Notes under the pieces: generated by a model
The model's database searches: none
What the model was told of the DNA's origin: nothing
The model's input: the letters and a program-made list of their open reading frames with translations, nothing else
Source of the DNA: JAZKFT01 sp043760535
GTDB lineage: Bacteria > Bacteroidota > Bacteroidia > Chitinophagales > Chitinophagaceae
Direction: 5' to 3'
Assembly (NCBI GenBank): GCA_043760535.1
Contig: JAYUOV010000105.1
Span: forward strand, 1 to 16,433
DNA: 16,433 nucleotides
Position numbers and translations under genes: made by a program
In this document: one piece after another, positions 6,775 to 14,837 of the stretch
Layout of the letters: every line of letters begins with the position of its first letter
How positions within the stretch are numbered: position 1 is the stretch's first letter

Positions 6775-9336
6775 TTATTTCTTCTTAGCCACAGCTCTTT
6801 TGGCCGGAGCCTTTTTTGCAGCCACAGCCGTTTTCTTATCAAATGCCCCCGGCACTTGGAAAACAATCATTTCTTTTACTTCATCTAAAGTAATAACGGC
6901 TGCTTCTTCTGGTGTGTATTTGGTTTTGCCGGGTTTGCTTAGTTTGAGCATTTTTTTACCAAAGCGAAGGAAAGGCCCCCAACGGCCATTTTCAATTGTA
7001 ATTTTTTCGGTTGGAAATTGTTGGATGAAACGGTTCGCTTCTTTGTCCACTTTTTTCTCTATCAGTTCTTCGCAATCTGTTTGCGTAAGTGTATCAAAAT
7101 TATAAGCCCGTGGTATATTTATAAACAAATCGTTCCACTTAATAAATGGTCCAAAGCGGCCTTTTCCCTTTGTAACCGGCAAACTTTCTACAGTAGCTAT
7201 TGGGGCATCTGCCTGTTGTTTCTCGGCTAGTATTTGCAATGCCCTGTCCATATCCACAAGCAGCGGATCTTCGCCTTTGGTTAAGGATATAAATTCTTCT
7301 CCAAATTTTACATAAGGGCCAAAACGGCCAATGCCCACAATAATCTCTTTATCCAGATGTGCACCTAAACTAAATGGTAATTTAAACAAGTCCAATGCAT
7401 CCTGTAACGTAATCGTTTCTATGCTTTGGCCGGTTTTAAGGCTTGCGAATTGCGGCTTGTTGTTTTCGTCTTCGCTGGTACCTATCTGCACCATTGGGCC
7501 AAATTTTCCCATCCGGGCTATAACTGGCTTACCACTTTCTGGGTGTGTACCCAATGCTTTTTCGCCGGTGGCACGTTCGGCAGTTTCCATGGTTTGAGCT
7601 ACTTCTTTATGAAAAGGTTCATAAAAATCCTTCACCATTTTATTCCAAACTTGTTTGCCTTCGGCTATTTTGTCAAATTCTTCTTCTATTCTGGCGGTAA
7701 AGCCATAGTTCATCACATTGTCGAAGTATTTACTTAGGAAATCTGTAACCACACTACCCAAATCAGTCGGGAACAATTTGGATTTTTCCGTGCCAAAAGT
7801 TTCCTGCTCCATCATTTTTGTGATGTGGTCGTTTTTCAGTTTCAATATTCTTACATCACGGCGTGTACCCTCTTTGTCTTTTTTTTCTACATAAGTTCTT
7901 TTTAAAATAGTAGAAATAGTAGGAGCATAGGTACTTGGACGGCCAATGCCGAGTTCTTCCATCTTTTTTACCAGCGAAGCTTCTGTGTAACGAGCCGTGG
8001 GGCGGGTAAATTTTTCAGAGGCAGTCATTTCTATAAAGCTAAGCGGCTGGCCAATGGCAAGGTTAGGAAGTCGGCTTTCTTTCTCTTCGTTATCGGTTTC
8101 TTCATCGTCGGTGCTTTCCATATACACCTTTAAAAAACCATCGAATTTTATGACTTCACCGCTAGCCGTCAATTCATCTTTATTGGTGCTGATACCGATT
8201 TTAGCGGTAGTTTTTTCTAAAACAGCATCGCTCATTTGCGATGCGATGGTACGTTTCCAAATCAGTTCATACAAGCGTTTTCCATCGGCATCATCTATGG
8301 TTTGGTTATCCATATAGGTGGGGCGAATGGCTTCGTGGGCTTCTTGTGCACTTTCGTTTTTGTTCTTGAATTTGCGGTGCTGCAGGTATTTTTCGCCAAA
8401 GCTTTTATTTATGGCCTGGCTAATATCGGCCATGGCTGTATCGCTAAGGTTTACACTATCGGTACGCATGTAGGTAATATTACCGCTTTCGTATAAACGC
8501 TGGGCTACCAACATGGTTTTGGCCACACCGTAACCTAGTTTTCGGCTTGCTTCCTGCTGCAAAGTAGAAGTGGTAAATGGGGGAGCTGGCGACTTTTTGC
8601 CGGGCTTTACCTGTATGTCGTTTACCTTGTAAGCCGCACCTACACAGCTTTTTAGAAAAGCCTCAGCATCATTCTGCTGTTTAAATTTAGCACCATCGGC
8701 AGTAAAAGAAACCTCACGGCCGCTTATGTCTTTTGCAGTAAAAATGGCTCTTACAGCAAAACTACTTTCGCTGTTATGCTGGTTTATTTCTCGTTCTTTT
8801 TCTACTATTAATTTTACGGCTACGCTTTGTACACGGCCTGCACTAAGCCCACCTTGGCGGCCTATTTTACGCCACAAAACAGGGCTTAGTTCAAAACCCA
8901 CAATCCTATCGAGTACCCGGCGGGCCTGCTGGGCATTTACCAGGTTCATATTAATTAGGCGTGGGTTGGCTACGGCTTTTTGTATAGCAGGCTTGGTAAT
9001 TTCGTGAAAAACGATTCGCTTGGTGGTTTTGGGGTCTAGGTTTAGCACTTCGGCCAGGTGCCAGCTAATGCTTTCTCCTTCCCGGTCCTCATCCGATGCC
9101 AGCCATACTTCGTTGCTGCGTTTGGCAATGCTTTTTAGTTCTCGTACTACTTTTTCTTTTTCGTCGGGTACTATATAATTGGGCATAAAATTATTAGCAA
9201 TGTCCACGCCCATATCATTTTTCTGCAGGTCACGTATGTGGCCGTAGCAACTTTTTACTTCAAAATCGCAGCCTAATATTTTCTCAATTGTTTTGGCCTT
9301 TGCAGGGCTCTCTACTATAAGTAAATTTTTTGCCAT
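6775..9336 (-). CDS. topA: DNA topoisomerase I (type IA)
   Basis: TopA relaxes negative supercoils through a transient 5'-phosphotyrosyl break. The 853-residue protein starts MAKNLLIVESPAKAKTIEKI, the TOPRIM domain with catalytic Glu9 and the acidic SDEDREGE (81-88). It continues with RRVLDRIVGFELSP (139-152) and LSAGRVQSVAVKLIVEKE (164-181). The catalytic tyrosine is Y289 in GNITYMRTDSVNLS, followed by GIGRPSTYAPTISTIL. The C-terminus has no cysteine pairs for the zinc ribbons of E. coli TopA. It instead carries four repeats of the Toprim_Crpt type (MGKFGPMVQIG, GRFGPYVKFG, GRFGPFIKWN, GRWGPFLRFG) and a Lys/Ala/Pro tail (KKAPAKRAVAKKK), probably for DNA binding. It starts at the ATG at 9336, has its own terminator, and stands alone. 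Confidence 0.97.
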   Translation of the reverse strand: MAKNLLIVESPAKAKTIEKILGCDFEVKSCYGHIRDLQKNDMGVDIANNFMPNYIVPDEKEKVVRELKSIAKRSNEVWLASDEDREGESISWHLAEVLNLDPKTTKRIVFHEITKPAIQKAVANPRLINMNLVNAQQARRVLDRIVGFELSPVLWRKIGRQGGLSAGRVQSVAVKLIVEKEREINQHNSESSFAVRAIFTAKDISGREVSFTADGAKFKQQNDAEAFLKSCVGAAYKVNDIQVKPGKKSPAPPFTTSTLQQEASRKLGYGVAKTMLVAQRLYESGNITYMRTDSVNLSDTAMADISQAINKSFGEKYLQHRKFKNKNESAQEAHEAIRPTYMDNQTIDDADGKRLYELIWKRTIASQMSDAVLEKTTAKIGISTNKDELTASGEVIKFDGFLKVYMESTDDEETDNEEKESRLPNLAIGQPLSFIEMTASEKFTRPTARYTEASLVKKMEELGIGRPSTYAPTISTILKRTYVEKKDKEGTRRDVRILKLKNDHITKMMEQETFGTEKSKLFPTDLGSVVTDFLSKYFDNVMNYGFTARIEEEFDKIAEGKQVWNKMVKDFYEPFHKEVAQTMETAERATGEKALGTHPESGKPVIARMGKFGPMVQIGTSEDENNKPQFASLKTGQSIETITLQDALDLFKLPFSLGAHLDKEIIVGIGRFGPYVKFGEEFISLTKGEDPLLVDMDRALQILAEKQQADAPIATVESLPVTKGKGRFGPFIKWNDLFINIPRAYNFDTLTQTDCEELIEKKVDKEANRFIQQFPTEKITIENGRWGPFLRFGKKMLKLSKPGKTKYTPEEAAVITLDEVKEMIVFQVPGAFDKKTAVAAKKAPAKRAVAKKK

Positions 9337-9664
9337 AATGCTTTAAATGTGTTGCGTTTGCTTTGTGTGTATTACAATAAAAATGCCGTTCGGGATTCAC
9401 CCTTAGTATCGGTATGCTTCATAATCTTATCAAACGCAATATTAGTGCAAAGTTTAAAAAAAGGATTTTTTCTTGGTTTTGGCTGCGTAAACACTGTTAA
9501 TATCTTAAAGGCGTAAGGAACTTCAAAATACTATGTTGTTGGCTGAGAGGTAGTATTGTTGCTGCAATACATACATCCAGAACTCCTTACCTTTTGAACT
9601 TAAACCGCTTATTACTCGCAGTCTAACAAGTCCAATAGTAGCAGCCTCATCCGGACTTCGACCA

Positions 9665-9733
9665 CCTTCTCCTACAGAGAAGGGAAGCGGAACAAGGTTA
9701 TGTTGTTGAACGGAGCGTCGCCAATGTCGCTCC
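9665..9733. repeat. Pair of hairpins, candidate interspersed palindromic repeat
   Basis: Stem 1 is CCTTCTC (9665-9671) with GAGAAGG (9677-9683) around a 5-base loop. Stem 2 is GGAGCG (9712-9717) with CGCTCC (9728-9733) around 10 bases. Both are more GC-rich than the surrounding gap. CCTTCTC...GAGAAGG hairpins are a common type of dispersed intergenic repeat in bacteria, and this arrangement looks like one. A copy number cannot be judged from a single window. Confidence 0.45.
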
Positions 9734-9831
9734 ATCAGGGTACGGCTTTCGCTGGGTTAAAAAGAAAAACTACAAAATCAAAACTGCGAGGGGTAAGGAT
9801 TTCTGACATTGGTGAAGGCCCCTATTAGAAA

Positions 9832-9881
9832 ACCAGCTACTGGTTAAAATCCGTTGAAGAGCGGAACTGTTATTTTAACCA
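9832..9881 (-). terminator. Overlapping hairpins downstream of the M1 peptidase gene
   Basis: TGGTTAAAAT (9841-9850) pairs perfectly with ATTTTAACCA (9872-9881) over a 21-base loop. The same left arm also overlaps CTGGT (9840-9844), which pairs with ACCAG (9832-9836) over a 3-base loop. On the minus strand the small hairpin comes last and is followed by TTTTC. The position, about 50-100 bases past the peptidase stop, suits a terminator, but the T-run is poor. Confidence 0.45.
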
Positions 9882-9928
9882 TTCCACTTATATATCGAAC
9901 ATACAGTTGGTATAATGTTAAAACCTTT

Positions 9929-11788
9929 TTACTTCAACATTTCATCTATAATTCCATAAGACACCGGGTGATAATTGCCACGGGCTTTGGCATATATCTG
10001 TTTGGCACGGGCTTTACCTTCGGCGGTTTTCATCATTTCGCCATAGAGTGGTTTTAAGAATTTGCGGCGGCCAACGCTCAACAGAAATTGTTCAATATTG
10101 GCATTGGCGGCACTGTACCCGTGGCGGATGGCCAGTATATACCATGCACATTGTACTTCTGTATTGCCACTGCTTGTAAAGGCAAATTCTTTGTCGAGAA
10201 CAGCCATGGTGGCTGCATTCATGCTATTGGGCAAGTGGCTGATGAAATACAGTTTAGCATTGCTGCTTTTAATTTGGCTGCCAAGGCCGTTGGCGTTTCC
10301 GTTTTTGCCAAAGGCAGCAATCAGGGTGTCGATTGTATTAAATTCTTTGGAAACAGACGCTGGAATATTAGACGGAATACCCGGTTTGTATATCCATTCT
10401 TCAGCCCTTATTTTATCTGCTAATGATGGGTTGGTTGCTATTAATTCTTTATTGAGATATACCAGAAATTTTTCGGTTGTATTAGATGTAAAGGCATGGC
10501 TTTCGAAATATTTTTTAAGAAAGGCATCCAGCTTTTCACGACCCACGGCATCTTCAATCGTTCGGAGAAAAGCAGCACCTTTTTCATAAACAATATTACT
10601 ACTGGCATTGTCTGGGTCGCGGCCGGCGAAATTGCCTTTTAGTTTGGTGTCTGCGTTGGTGTCTCCCATTTCTTTTACTAAGGCTGTAAGGTCTTGCCTG
10701 CCTAAAACTTCCTGCATCTGCGCCTCTTCTTTACCGTAAATGGCTTCAATAATTCGGCGTTCGAAATAGGTGGTAAAACCCTCGTTTAGCCACATATCAT
10801 TCCAGGTGCTGTTTGTTACCAGGTTGCCACTCCAGCTATGTGCCAGTTCATGTGCCACCAGGCTTACGAGACTGCGGTCGCCTGCTATTACGCAAGGTGT
10901 GGCAAAAGTGAGGTTAGGGTTTTCCATACCACCATAAGGAAAACTTGGAGGCAGCACCAACAAGTCGTAACGCCCCCAACGGTAAGGGCCATATAGCTTT
11001 TCTGCGGCATCTGTCATTTTACCCATATCGGCAAATTCCCAAACGGCTTTATCCAGCATAGAAGGCTCGGCGTAAATGCCCGTTCGGTTGTCGATGGCTT
11101 TAAAGCCAATATCGCCTACGGCCAAAGCCAGCAGGTAACTGGGTATGGCATGGGTTTGTTTAAAATAATAAATGCCATTGGCCTTTTTGGTTTGTGGGTT
11201 TTCGGCACTCATTACAGCCAACAGGTTAGCCGGTACGGTTACGGTGGCGTTATAAGTAAATCGGATACCGGGACCATCCTGGCAGGGTATCCATGTACGG
11301 GCCAGAATAGGCTGGCTTTGGGTAAATAAAAATGGCTGCTGCTTGCCGTTTGTTTGCTGTGGGGTAAGCCATTGCAAGGCATCGGCGTCTTTGCTGGTGG
11401 TGTAGTAAATGGTTAGTTTTTTAGTGCCGCTATCTATGGCTACATGCAAGGCTTGCCCTAAAAAATCGGCGGCCTTATCCAGCAAAAAAGTTGTAGGTTT
11501 TTCATCATCACCCATGGTTACTTTTTCTATCTGTAGCTTGCGGGTATCAAAAATAATTTCACGACCCTTGCTTTTGTTATCAATGTTCCAAACAGCTTTG
11601 CCGCTGATTTTTTGGGTAATAAAATCTACGCTAATGTCCAGCTCCAGGTGAGTAACTACGGCTTTTTCGGGCTGAGAAAAAGAGTGCGGGTCTTTTTCAT
11701 CGGCGGCAGGTGTTTCCGCAATATTGCTAGTTTTTTGGTTGCAGGCAAAAAGTACCAACGCTAAACCTATTACAAGTAATTTATTCAT
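9929..11788 (-). CDS. M1-family metalloaminopeptidase, lipoprotein
   Basis: The 619-residue zinc aminopeptidase is of the M1/leukotriene-A4-hydrolase type and removes N-terminal residues from peptides. A lipoprotein signal (MNKLLVIGLALVLFAC, lipidated Cys16) places it in the cell envelope. The N-terminal beta domain (about 45-230) is followed by the substrate-binding GGMEN (286-290), the zinc motif HELAH (313-317) and the third ligand E336 in NEGFTTYFE, exactly 18 residues between H317 and E336 as in the family. A catalytic Tyr is likely in NIVYEKGAAF. The C-terminal helical repeat domain ends in NYHPVSYGI, typical of the LTA4H C-terminal domain. It starts at the ATG at 11788. The gene stands alone. 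Just upstream is a 17-base sequence also found near the right window edge. Confidence 0.95.
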   Translation of the reverse strand: MNKLLVIGLALVLFACNQKTSNIAETPAADEKDPHSFSQPEKAVVTHLELDISVDFITQKISGKAVWNIDNKSKGREIIFDTRKLQIEKVTMGDDEKPTTFLLDKAADFLGQALHVAIDSGTKKLTIYYTTSKDADALQWLTPQQTNGKQQPFLFTQSQPILARTWIPCQDGPGIRFTYNATVTVPANLLAVMSAENPQTKKANGIYYFKQTHAIPSYLLALAVGDIGFKAIDNRTGIYAEPSMLDKAVWEFADMGKMTDAAEKLYGPYRWGRYDLLVLPPSFPYGGMENPNLTFATPCVIAGDRSLVSLVAHELAHSWSGNLVTNSTWNDMWLNEGFTTYFERRIIEAIYGKEEAQMQEVLGRQDLTALVKEMGDTNADTKLKGNFAGRDPDNASSNIVYEKGAAFLRTIEDAVGREKLDAFLKKYFESHAFTSNTTEKFLVYLNKELIATNPSLADKIRAEEWIYKPGIPSNIPASVSKEFNTIDTLIAAFGKNGNANGLGSQIKSSNAKLYFISHLPNSMNAATMAVLDKEFAFTSSGNTEVQCAWYILAIRHGYSAANANIEQFLLSVGRRKFLKPLYGEMMKTAEGKARAKQIYAKARGNYHPVSYGIIDEMLK

Positions 11789-11795
11789 GAAATAA

Positions 11796-11812
11796 TTTTT
11801 TTAGAGATGCCC
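11796..11812 (-). repeat. Copy of GGGCATCTCTAAAAA, shared with 16337-16351
   Basis: The minus strand reads GGGCATCTCTAAAAAAA directly upstream of the M1 peptidase start. Its first 15 bases recur on the plus strand at 16337-16351. It could be a solo transposon end or a chance AT-rich match. Confidence 0.4.
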
Positions 11813-11893
11813 TAAAGATAAAGGGGAGGAGGGAGTATATAGATTACAATACTTCTTTACTAACAAAATATTGAATGGAAGAATTGTTCTAAA

Positions 11894-12556
11894 CTACTGT
11901 ACTTTCTGGCTTTTGTTCATAACCCAAATAAGCCAACAGAGCAGTATTGTTGCTATTACAATTATCAGCCCGTTATACCTTTCCCAATAGCTTACGCGGC
12001 GTCTTTTTTTTGTATGATGATAGATGTGGCTGATTTGTTCGTTGTTAGTACCGGCTAAAAGTGCCAGACGGGTGTTTATTTGCTCCACATAGCTAAAAGC
12101 CAGTGGCGTACTGCTTTGTAGCAGTTCATTGGTTATTTGGCGGGTCATGTTTTCGTCGCCAGCCTGCTGTACAATGCTGATATTTTTATCTGTAACCAAT
12201 AACATGATTTGCTCAAATAAAGCTTGCTGGCTCATCCGAAAAATATCCATTTCGGCTATTTTATCGTTTAGCTTTTGGCACTGGTTTAATATAGTATATG
12301 CAGTTACAGGCTTTGGTGGATTGCGGCGGTTTATTAGCGGGTACTGGCTTTTTAAATGATAAGTTTCCCGGCGTTCTGCATCGCTTAAAATAAAATAAGC
12401 TTCCTGTATTTCCTTAAATCTTTCTTCGGCAATGGCATCGCCATCGTTTTTATCGGGGTGGAAAATAAAAGCAAGTTTTCTATATGCCCTTCTAATGTCT
12501 TCTCCGGTGGCGGTGTAATCAATATTGAGTATTTGGTAGTAGTCTTTGGTGGTCAT
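11894..12556 (-). CDS. J-domain protein with C-terminal membrane anchor
   Basis: From the ATG at 12556 the protein is 220 residues. I prefer this start to the GTG two codons earlier because the J domain normally begins 'TTKDYYQILNI'. Residues about 4-68 form a J domain with the HPD motif (33-35) that stimulates the ATPase of DnaK/Hsp70. There is no Gly/Phe region and no zinc-finger region, so this is a class-C J-protein, not DnaJ itself. The middle (about 85-175) is helical and polar. A basic cluster KKRRR (about 183-187) precedes one hydrophobic segment (about 195-213), leaving a short tail. By the positive-inside rule the J domain faces the cytoplasm, tethered to the inner membrane. It lies 13 bases downstream of the kinase-like gene and is probably co-transcribed with it. 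Confidence 0.88.
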   Translation of the reverse strand: MTTKDYYQILNIDYTATGEDIRRAYRKLAFIFHPDKNDGDAIAEERFKEIQEAYFILSDAERRETYHLKSQYPLINRRNPPKPVTAYTILNQCQKLNDKIAEMDIFRMSQQALFEQIMLLVTDKNISIVQQAGDENMTRQITNELLQSSTPLAFSYVEQINTRLALLAGTNNEQISHIYHHTKKRRRVSYWERYNGLIIVIATILLCWLIWVMNKSQKVQ

Positions 12557-12569
12557 GCACACATCTTTT

Positions 12570-13664
12570 TTAGTCCTGTATTTTTCCTAGCATTTGCTGT
12601 ATGCTGATCAGGTTTTTGCGAAGCGTTTGTTTCAGGTTCAGCTTTACTATTTGCCCCATAGAGTAGCATTTGGTAAAATGATTGTTCTTGTAGAGTTCGG
12701 CTAGTTCATGTTTTAAACGGTAAATTTTTTCGGGTGTGGAAATGATATCATGCGTCATAATATTGAGCAGTTGCATAATACGGTGGCGGGTACTGGCTAC
12801 CCTAAAAGCCATTATAGTACGTTCTTCCTGCTGGTACTGTTCAATGGATTCTTTATTCAGCAGGCTCAGGGTCATTTCTACCAAAGGCAGGTTTTCTTTA
12901 AAAAACTGTGGCAGGTACAGGTTTTTGCGGCCTTCGTAGCTCTGCTGGTCAAAATCGATGGCACGAATGCGGTACTGAAAATCTTCAATATCGGGCAGCA
13001 CTTCAAACACAAAATTGTACGACCGCATATCGCCAAGCAGGCGAACAAAACAGCGTTCGTTAAACTTTACAAACTCCTTGGCCAGCCGTATTTTATTGGT
13101 AGCCGGTACATGTAAATGCTCTGCTATAAATACATCGCCGGGTATGCCCGGTATATGCTCTTCTACCAGCGAATCCTGGTGCGTTAAGTAGGTAATTCGT
13201 TTGGGCGAAAGTATATGCTCTAGCTCTAGCCCATAGATACGTGAGGCGTCGGCCATTTTAATGTAATAATGGTCGTAGTTGTCATTAAACTTATTTACAA
13301 TACGTATGCGAAATGGATTAGAATTGCCAAAAGTGCAGTAATCTATCCGTGCCACATCTAGGTGTTTACTAAAGCTCAGGTCGCCTTCGGTTTTAAGAAT
13401 GGCGTAAATTTTTAACAAGCCTTCTTTTACAAACCCCCACTGATGCAGGTCGTAGCTTACGGTTTCCCAAAGGGTCCATTTTCCATGTTTATCTTTTACC
13501 GGTACAGAGTAAGTGAAATGTAATAAATCCTTGTAAGCCACTGGCAGCTTCACTTCACGGCCATGATCTCTCAGGTATTGCCGCAAAGCAAGGTTTACTG
13601 GAAAGATGGTTTTCTTCCGGCTTGGTTTATCAAATTCGTTTTCTCTTATCTGGTCTATGTTCAT
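12570..13664 (-). CDS. Protein-kinase-like (APH-type fold) protein, uncharacterised
   Basis: I do not recognise the 364-residue protein as a named family, but it has the landmarks of the protein-kinase-like fold in order and spacing. A possible Gly-containing loop is TFGNSNPFRIRI (111-121). An ATP-anchoring lysine is K136 in YYIKM, with a helix-C glutamate at E147 or E149. A hinge VEEHIPG (167-173) is followed by a catalytic loop LLGDMRSYNFVF with D212 and N217 (D+5, as in APH HGDxxxxN). A metal-binding AIDFDQ has D237. Residues 1-100 form an extra N-terminal domain and 260-364 a helical, basic C-terminus. There is no signal peptide or membrane segment, so it is cytoplasmic. The substrate is unknown: protein, small molecule or lipid. 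It is followed after 13 bases by the J-domain gene. The fold is inferred from motifs only and needs a profile search. Confidence 0.65.
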   Translation of the reverse strand: MNIDQIRENEFDKPSRKKTIFPVNLALRQYLRDHGREVKLPVAYKDLLHFTYSVPVKDKHGKWTLWETVSYDLHQWGFVKEGLLKIYAILKTEGDLSFSKHLDVARIDYCTFGNSNPFRIRIVNKFNDNYDHYYIKMADASRIYGLELEHILSPKRITYLTHQDSLVEEHIPGIPGDVFIAEHLHVPATNKIRLAKEFVKFNERCFVRLLGDMRSYNFVFEVLPDIEDFQYRIRAIDFDQQSYEGRKNLYLPQFFKENLPLVEMTLSLLNKESIEQYQQEERTIMAFRVASTRHRIMQLLNIMTHDIISTPEKIYRLKHELAELYKNNHFTKCYSMGQIVKLNLKQTLRKNLISIQQMLGKIQD

Positions 13665-13668
13665 GTTA

Positions 13669-13728
13669 GGGGGGGTAGGGATTGGGGATTAGGGGTTGGT
13701 AATAGGTGAGCAATTGCCAACTGCCAAC
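13669..13728. repeat. G-rich tract with quadruplex potential, and heptamer repeat
   Basis: On the plus strand four G-runs of 7, 3, 4 and 4 bases, separated by 2-4 bases, fill 13669-13695 and fit the G3+N1-7 quadruplex rule. Two tandem TGCCAAC heptamers follow at 13715-13728. Together they occupy nearly the whole gap between the kinase-like gene and the Rossmann-protein gene. In the message of these minus-strand genes the tract is C-rich. Confidence 0.7.
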
Positions 13729-13729
13729 T

Positions 13730-14785
13730 CTACCATCTTTTTACACCGGGCACTTCTAATATCAGGTCTTCGCCAAATACTTCGGCAGGTGTATTAAAGC
13801 CGATACTGGCACTGCCTCTTAATATCTTTTTTACAATCAATAAAGCGGTGTGTGCGGTCATGGTGTATCCATCTGGCCCCTGCATGGTAGCGGAAATTTC
13901 TTTGCCGGCTGCATTGGTTACTTCGCCCCAAACAAGGCTCATTGCTTTAGCTCTGTCTTCATCGGCTGGGCCAGCTGGCTTTTTATTAATGGTGTTTTTT
14001 ATTCTATTCCGTACAAAGGCTGTTCTCAACAACCAGTTATACAGCCACTGGTATTTTAACCAATAAAATGCTTTTGGCGAAATGCCGGTATAGGTTTCAA
14101 TATTTGGGATTTCGGTAGTATGGTATGCAGTAGAAATATCACCCCAGGGTATGGTCATTACAAACAATTTTTTAATGCCGAAATCTACCCACATGCCTTT
14201 ATGACCCAAGGGTTTTTTTACAATTTTTCCATTGATTCTTACAACTCCGCCCTGCCCAAGCCCCTCGGCCATAGTGGTGGCAGTACCATGCGATAATGCA
14301 CCGCCAATAGATGCAAATGCCAGTTGTAATGTAGCAGCATCGGTCATTTGTTTTTTAAGGTATAAAGCCATGCAATCGGTTGGTACCACATCAAAACCTA
14401 CTCCCGGCAGTATCATAATACCGGCTTTAAGTGCTTTGCTGTTGTACCCTTTACACATTTCAAACACTGCTATTTCTCCGGTAATATCCAGGTAATGGGT
14501 GCCGGTTTTAAGGCAGGCTTCTATCATGGGTTTTGCGGTATGCATAAATGGCCCTGCTGCATGAAGTACCAGTTTTACCTGGCTTAAAGCTGTTGTAAGT
14601 TTGGCTTCATCGTTTAAATTAAAAATGCTGTATGGCAGGTTACATTCATCTGCCAGTGGCTTTATTAAAGCTTCGTTTCTGCCAGCCAAAATCGGCGACA
14701 GGCCATATACAGCCGCTAACCGGGTAATTAGTTTTCCGGTATAGCCATTGGCGCCGTATAGTAAAAAATTATTGGCTCTAATCAT
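13730..14785 (-). CDS. Saccharopine-dehydrogenase-like NAD(P)-binding protein
   Basis: From the ATG at 14785 the protein is 351 residues. A longer open frame begins at a TTG at 14818, but the Rossmann strand NNFLLYGANGYTG begins right after this ATG, which is the natural start. The dinucleotide-binding GANGYTG (11-17), an AGRN with a basic residue at 36 suggesting NADPH, HAAGPF (75-80) and HYLDITGE (97-104) match the saccharopine dehydrogenase/trans-acting enoyl reductase superfamily. The C-terminal half carries GVGFDVVPTDCMALYLK and GGALSHGTATT motifs of the same group. The reaction is unknown. Relatives act on fatty-acyl or lipid-related substrates, but nothing here fixes the substrate. It lies 52 bases downstream of the lactonase-family gene and may be co-transcribed with it. 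Confidence 0.88.
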   Translation of the reverse strand: MIRANNFLLYGANGYTGKLITRLAAVYGLSPILAGRNEALIKPLADECNLPYSIFNLNDEAKLTTALSQVKLVLHAAGPFMHTAKPMIEACLKTGTHYLDITGEIAVFEMCKGYNSKALKAGIMILPGVGFDVVPTDCMALYLKKQMTDAATLQLAFASIGGALSHGTATTMAEGLGQGGVVRINGKIVKKPLGHKGMWVDFGIKKLFVMTIPWGDISTAYHTTEIPNIETYTGISPKAFYWLKYQWLYNWLLRTAFVRNRIKNTINKKPAGPADEDRAKAMSLVWGEVTNAAGKEISATMQGPDGYTMTAHTALLIVKKILRGSASIGFNTPAEVFGEDLILEVPGVKRW

Positions 14786-14812
14786 ATTAACTGACAAATT
14801 CGTTTTACAAAA

Positions 14813-14830
14813 CCCCAATCCCTAACCCCC
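14813..14830. repeat. C-rich copy of the 13676-13687 sequence, inverted
   Basis: CCCCAATCCCTA (14813-14824) is the exact reverse complement of TAGGGATTGGGG at 13676-13687. With the following five C's it forms a G-rich stretch (runs of 5, 3 and 4) on the coding strand, 28 bases before the Rossmann-protein ATG. Confidence 0.6.
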
Positions 14831-14837
14831 AAAACAT

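Larger units (their letters stand above)
9337..9928. other. 590-bp gene-free region with several hairpins
   Basis: The gap lies between the topA start and the end of the M1 peptidase gene. A 70-codon open stretch on the minus strand (9523-9735) has a low-complexity look (PLPFSVGEGGRS) caused by a hairpin and is not a credible gene. I could not identify the topA promoter: no full TAnnTTTG match is present. Structured elements at 9665-9733 and 9832-9881 are listed separately. Confidence 0.6.

Noticed and set aside
9523..9735. Minus-strand 70-codon open frame upstream of topA
   Set aside because: The translation follows the hairpin sequence (PLPFSVGEGG) and lacks any coding character; treated as a repeat artefact.
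10062..10589. Long plus-strand open frame opposite the M1 peptidase
   Set aside because: It is a shadow of the peptidase gene with no protein-like features; similar antisense frames over topA and the other genes were dismissed likewise.
14786..14818. N-terminal extension of the Rossmann protein from a TTG
   Set aside because: It would start inside the G-rich repeat and precede the canonical Rossmann strand; the ATG at 14785 fits better.
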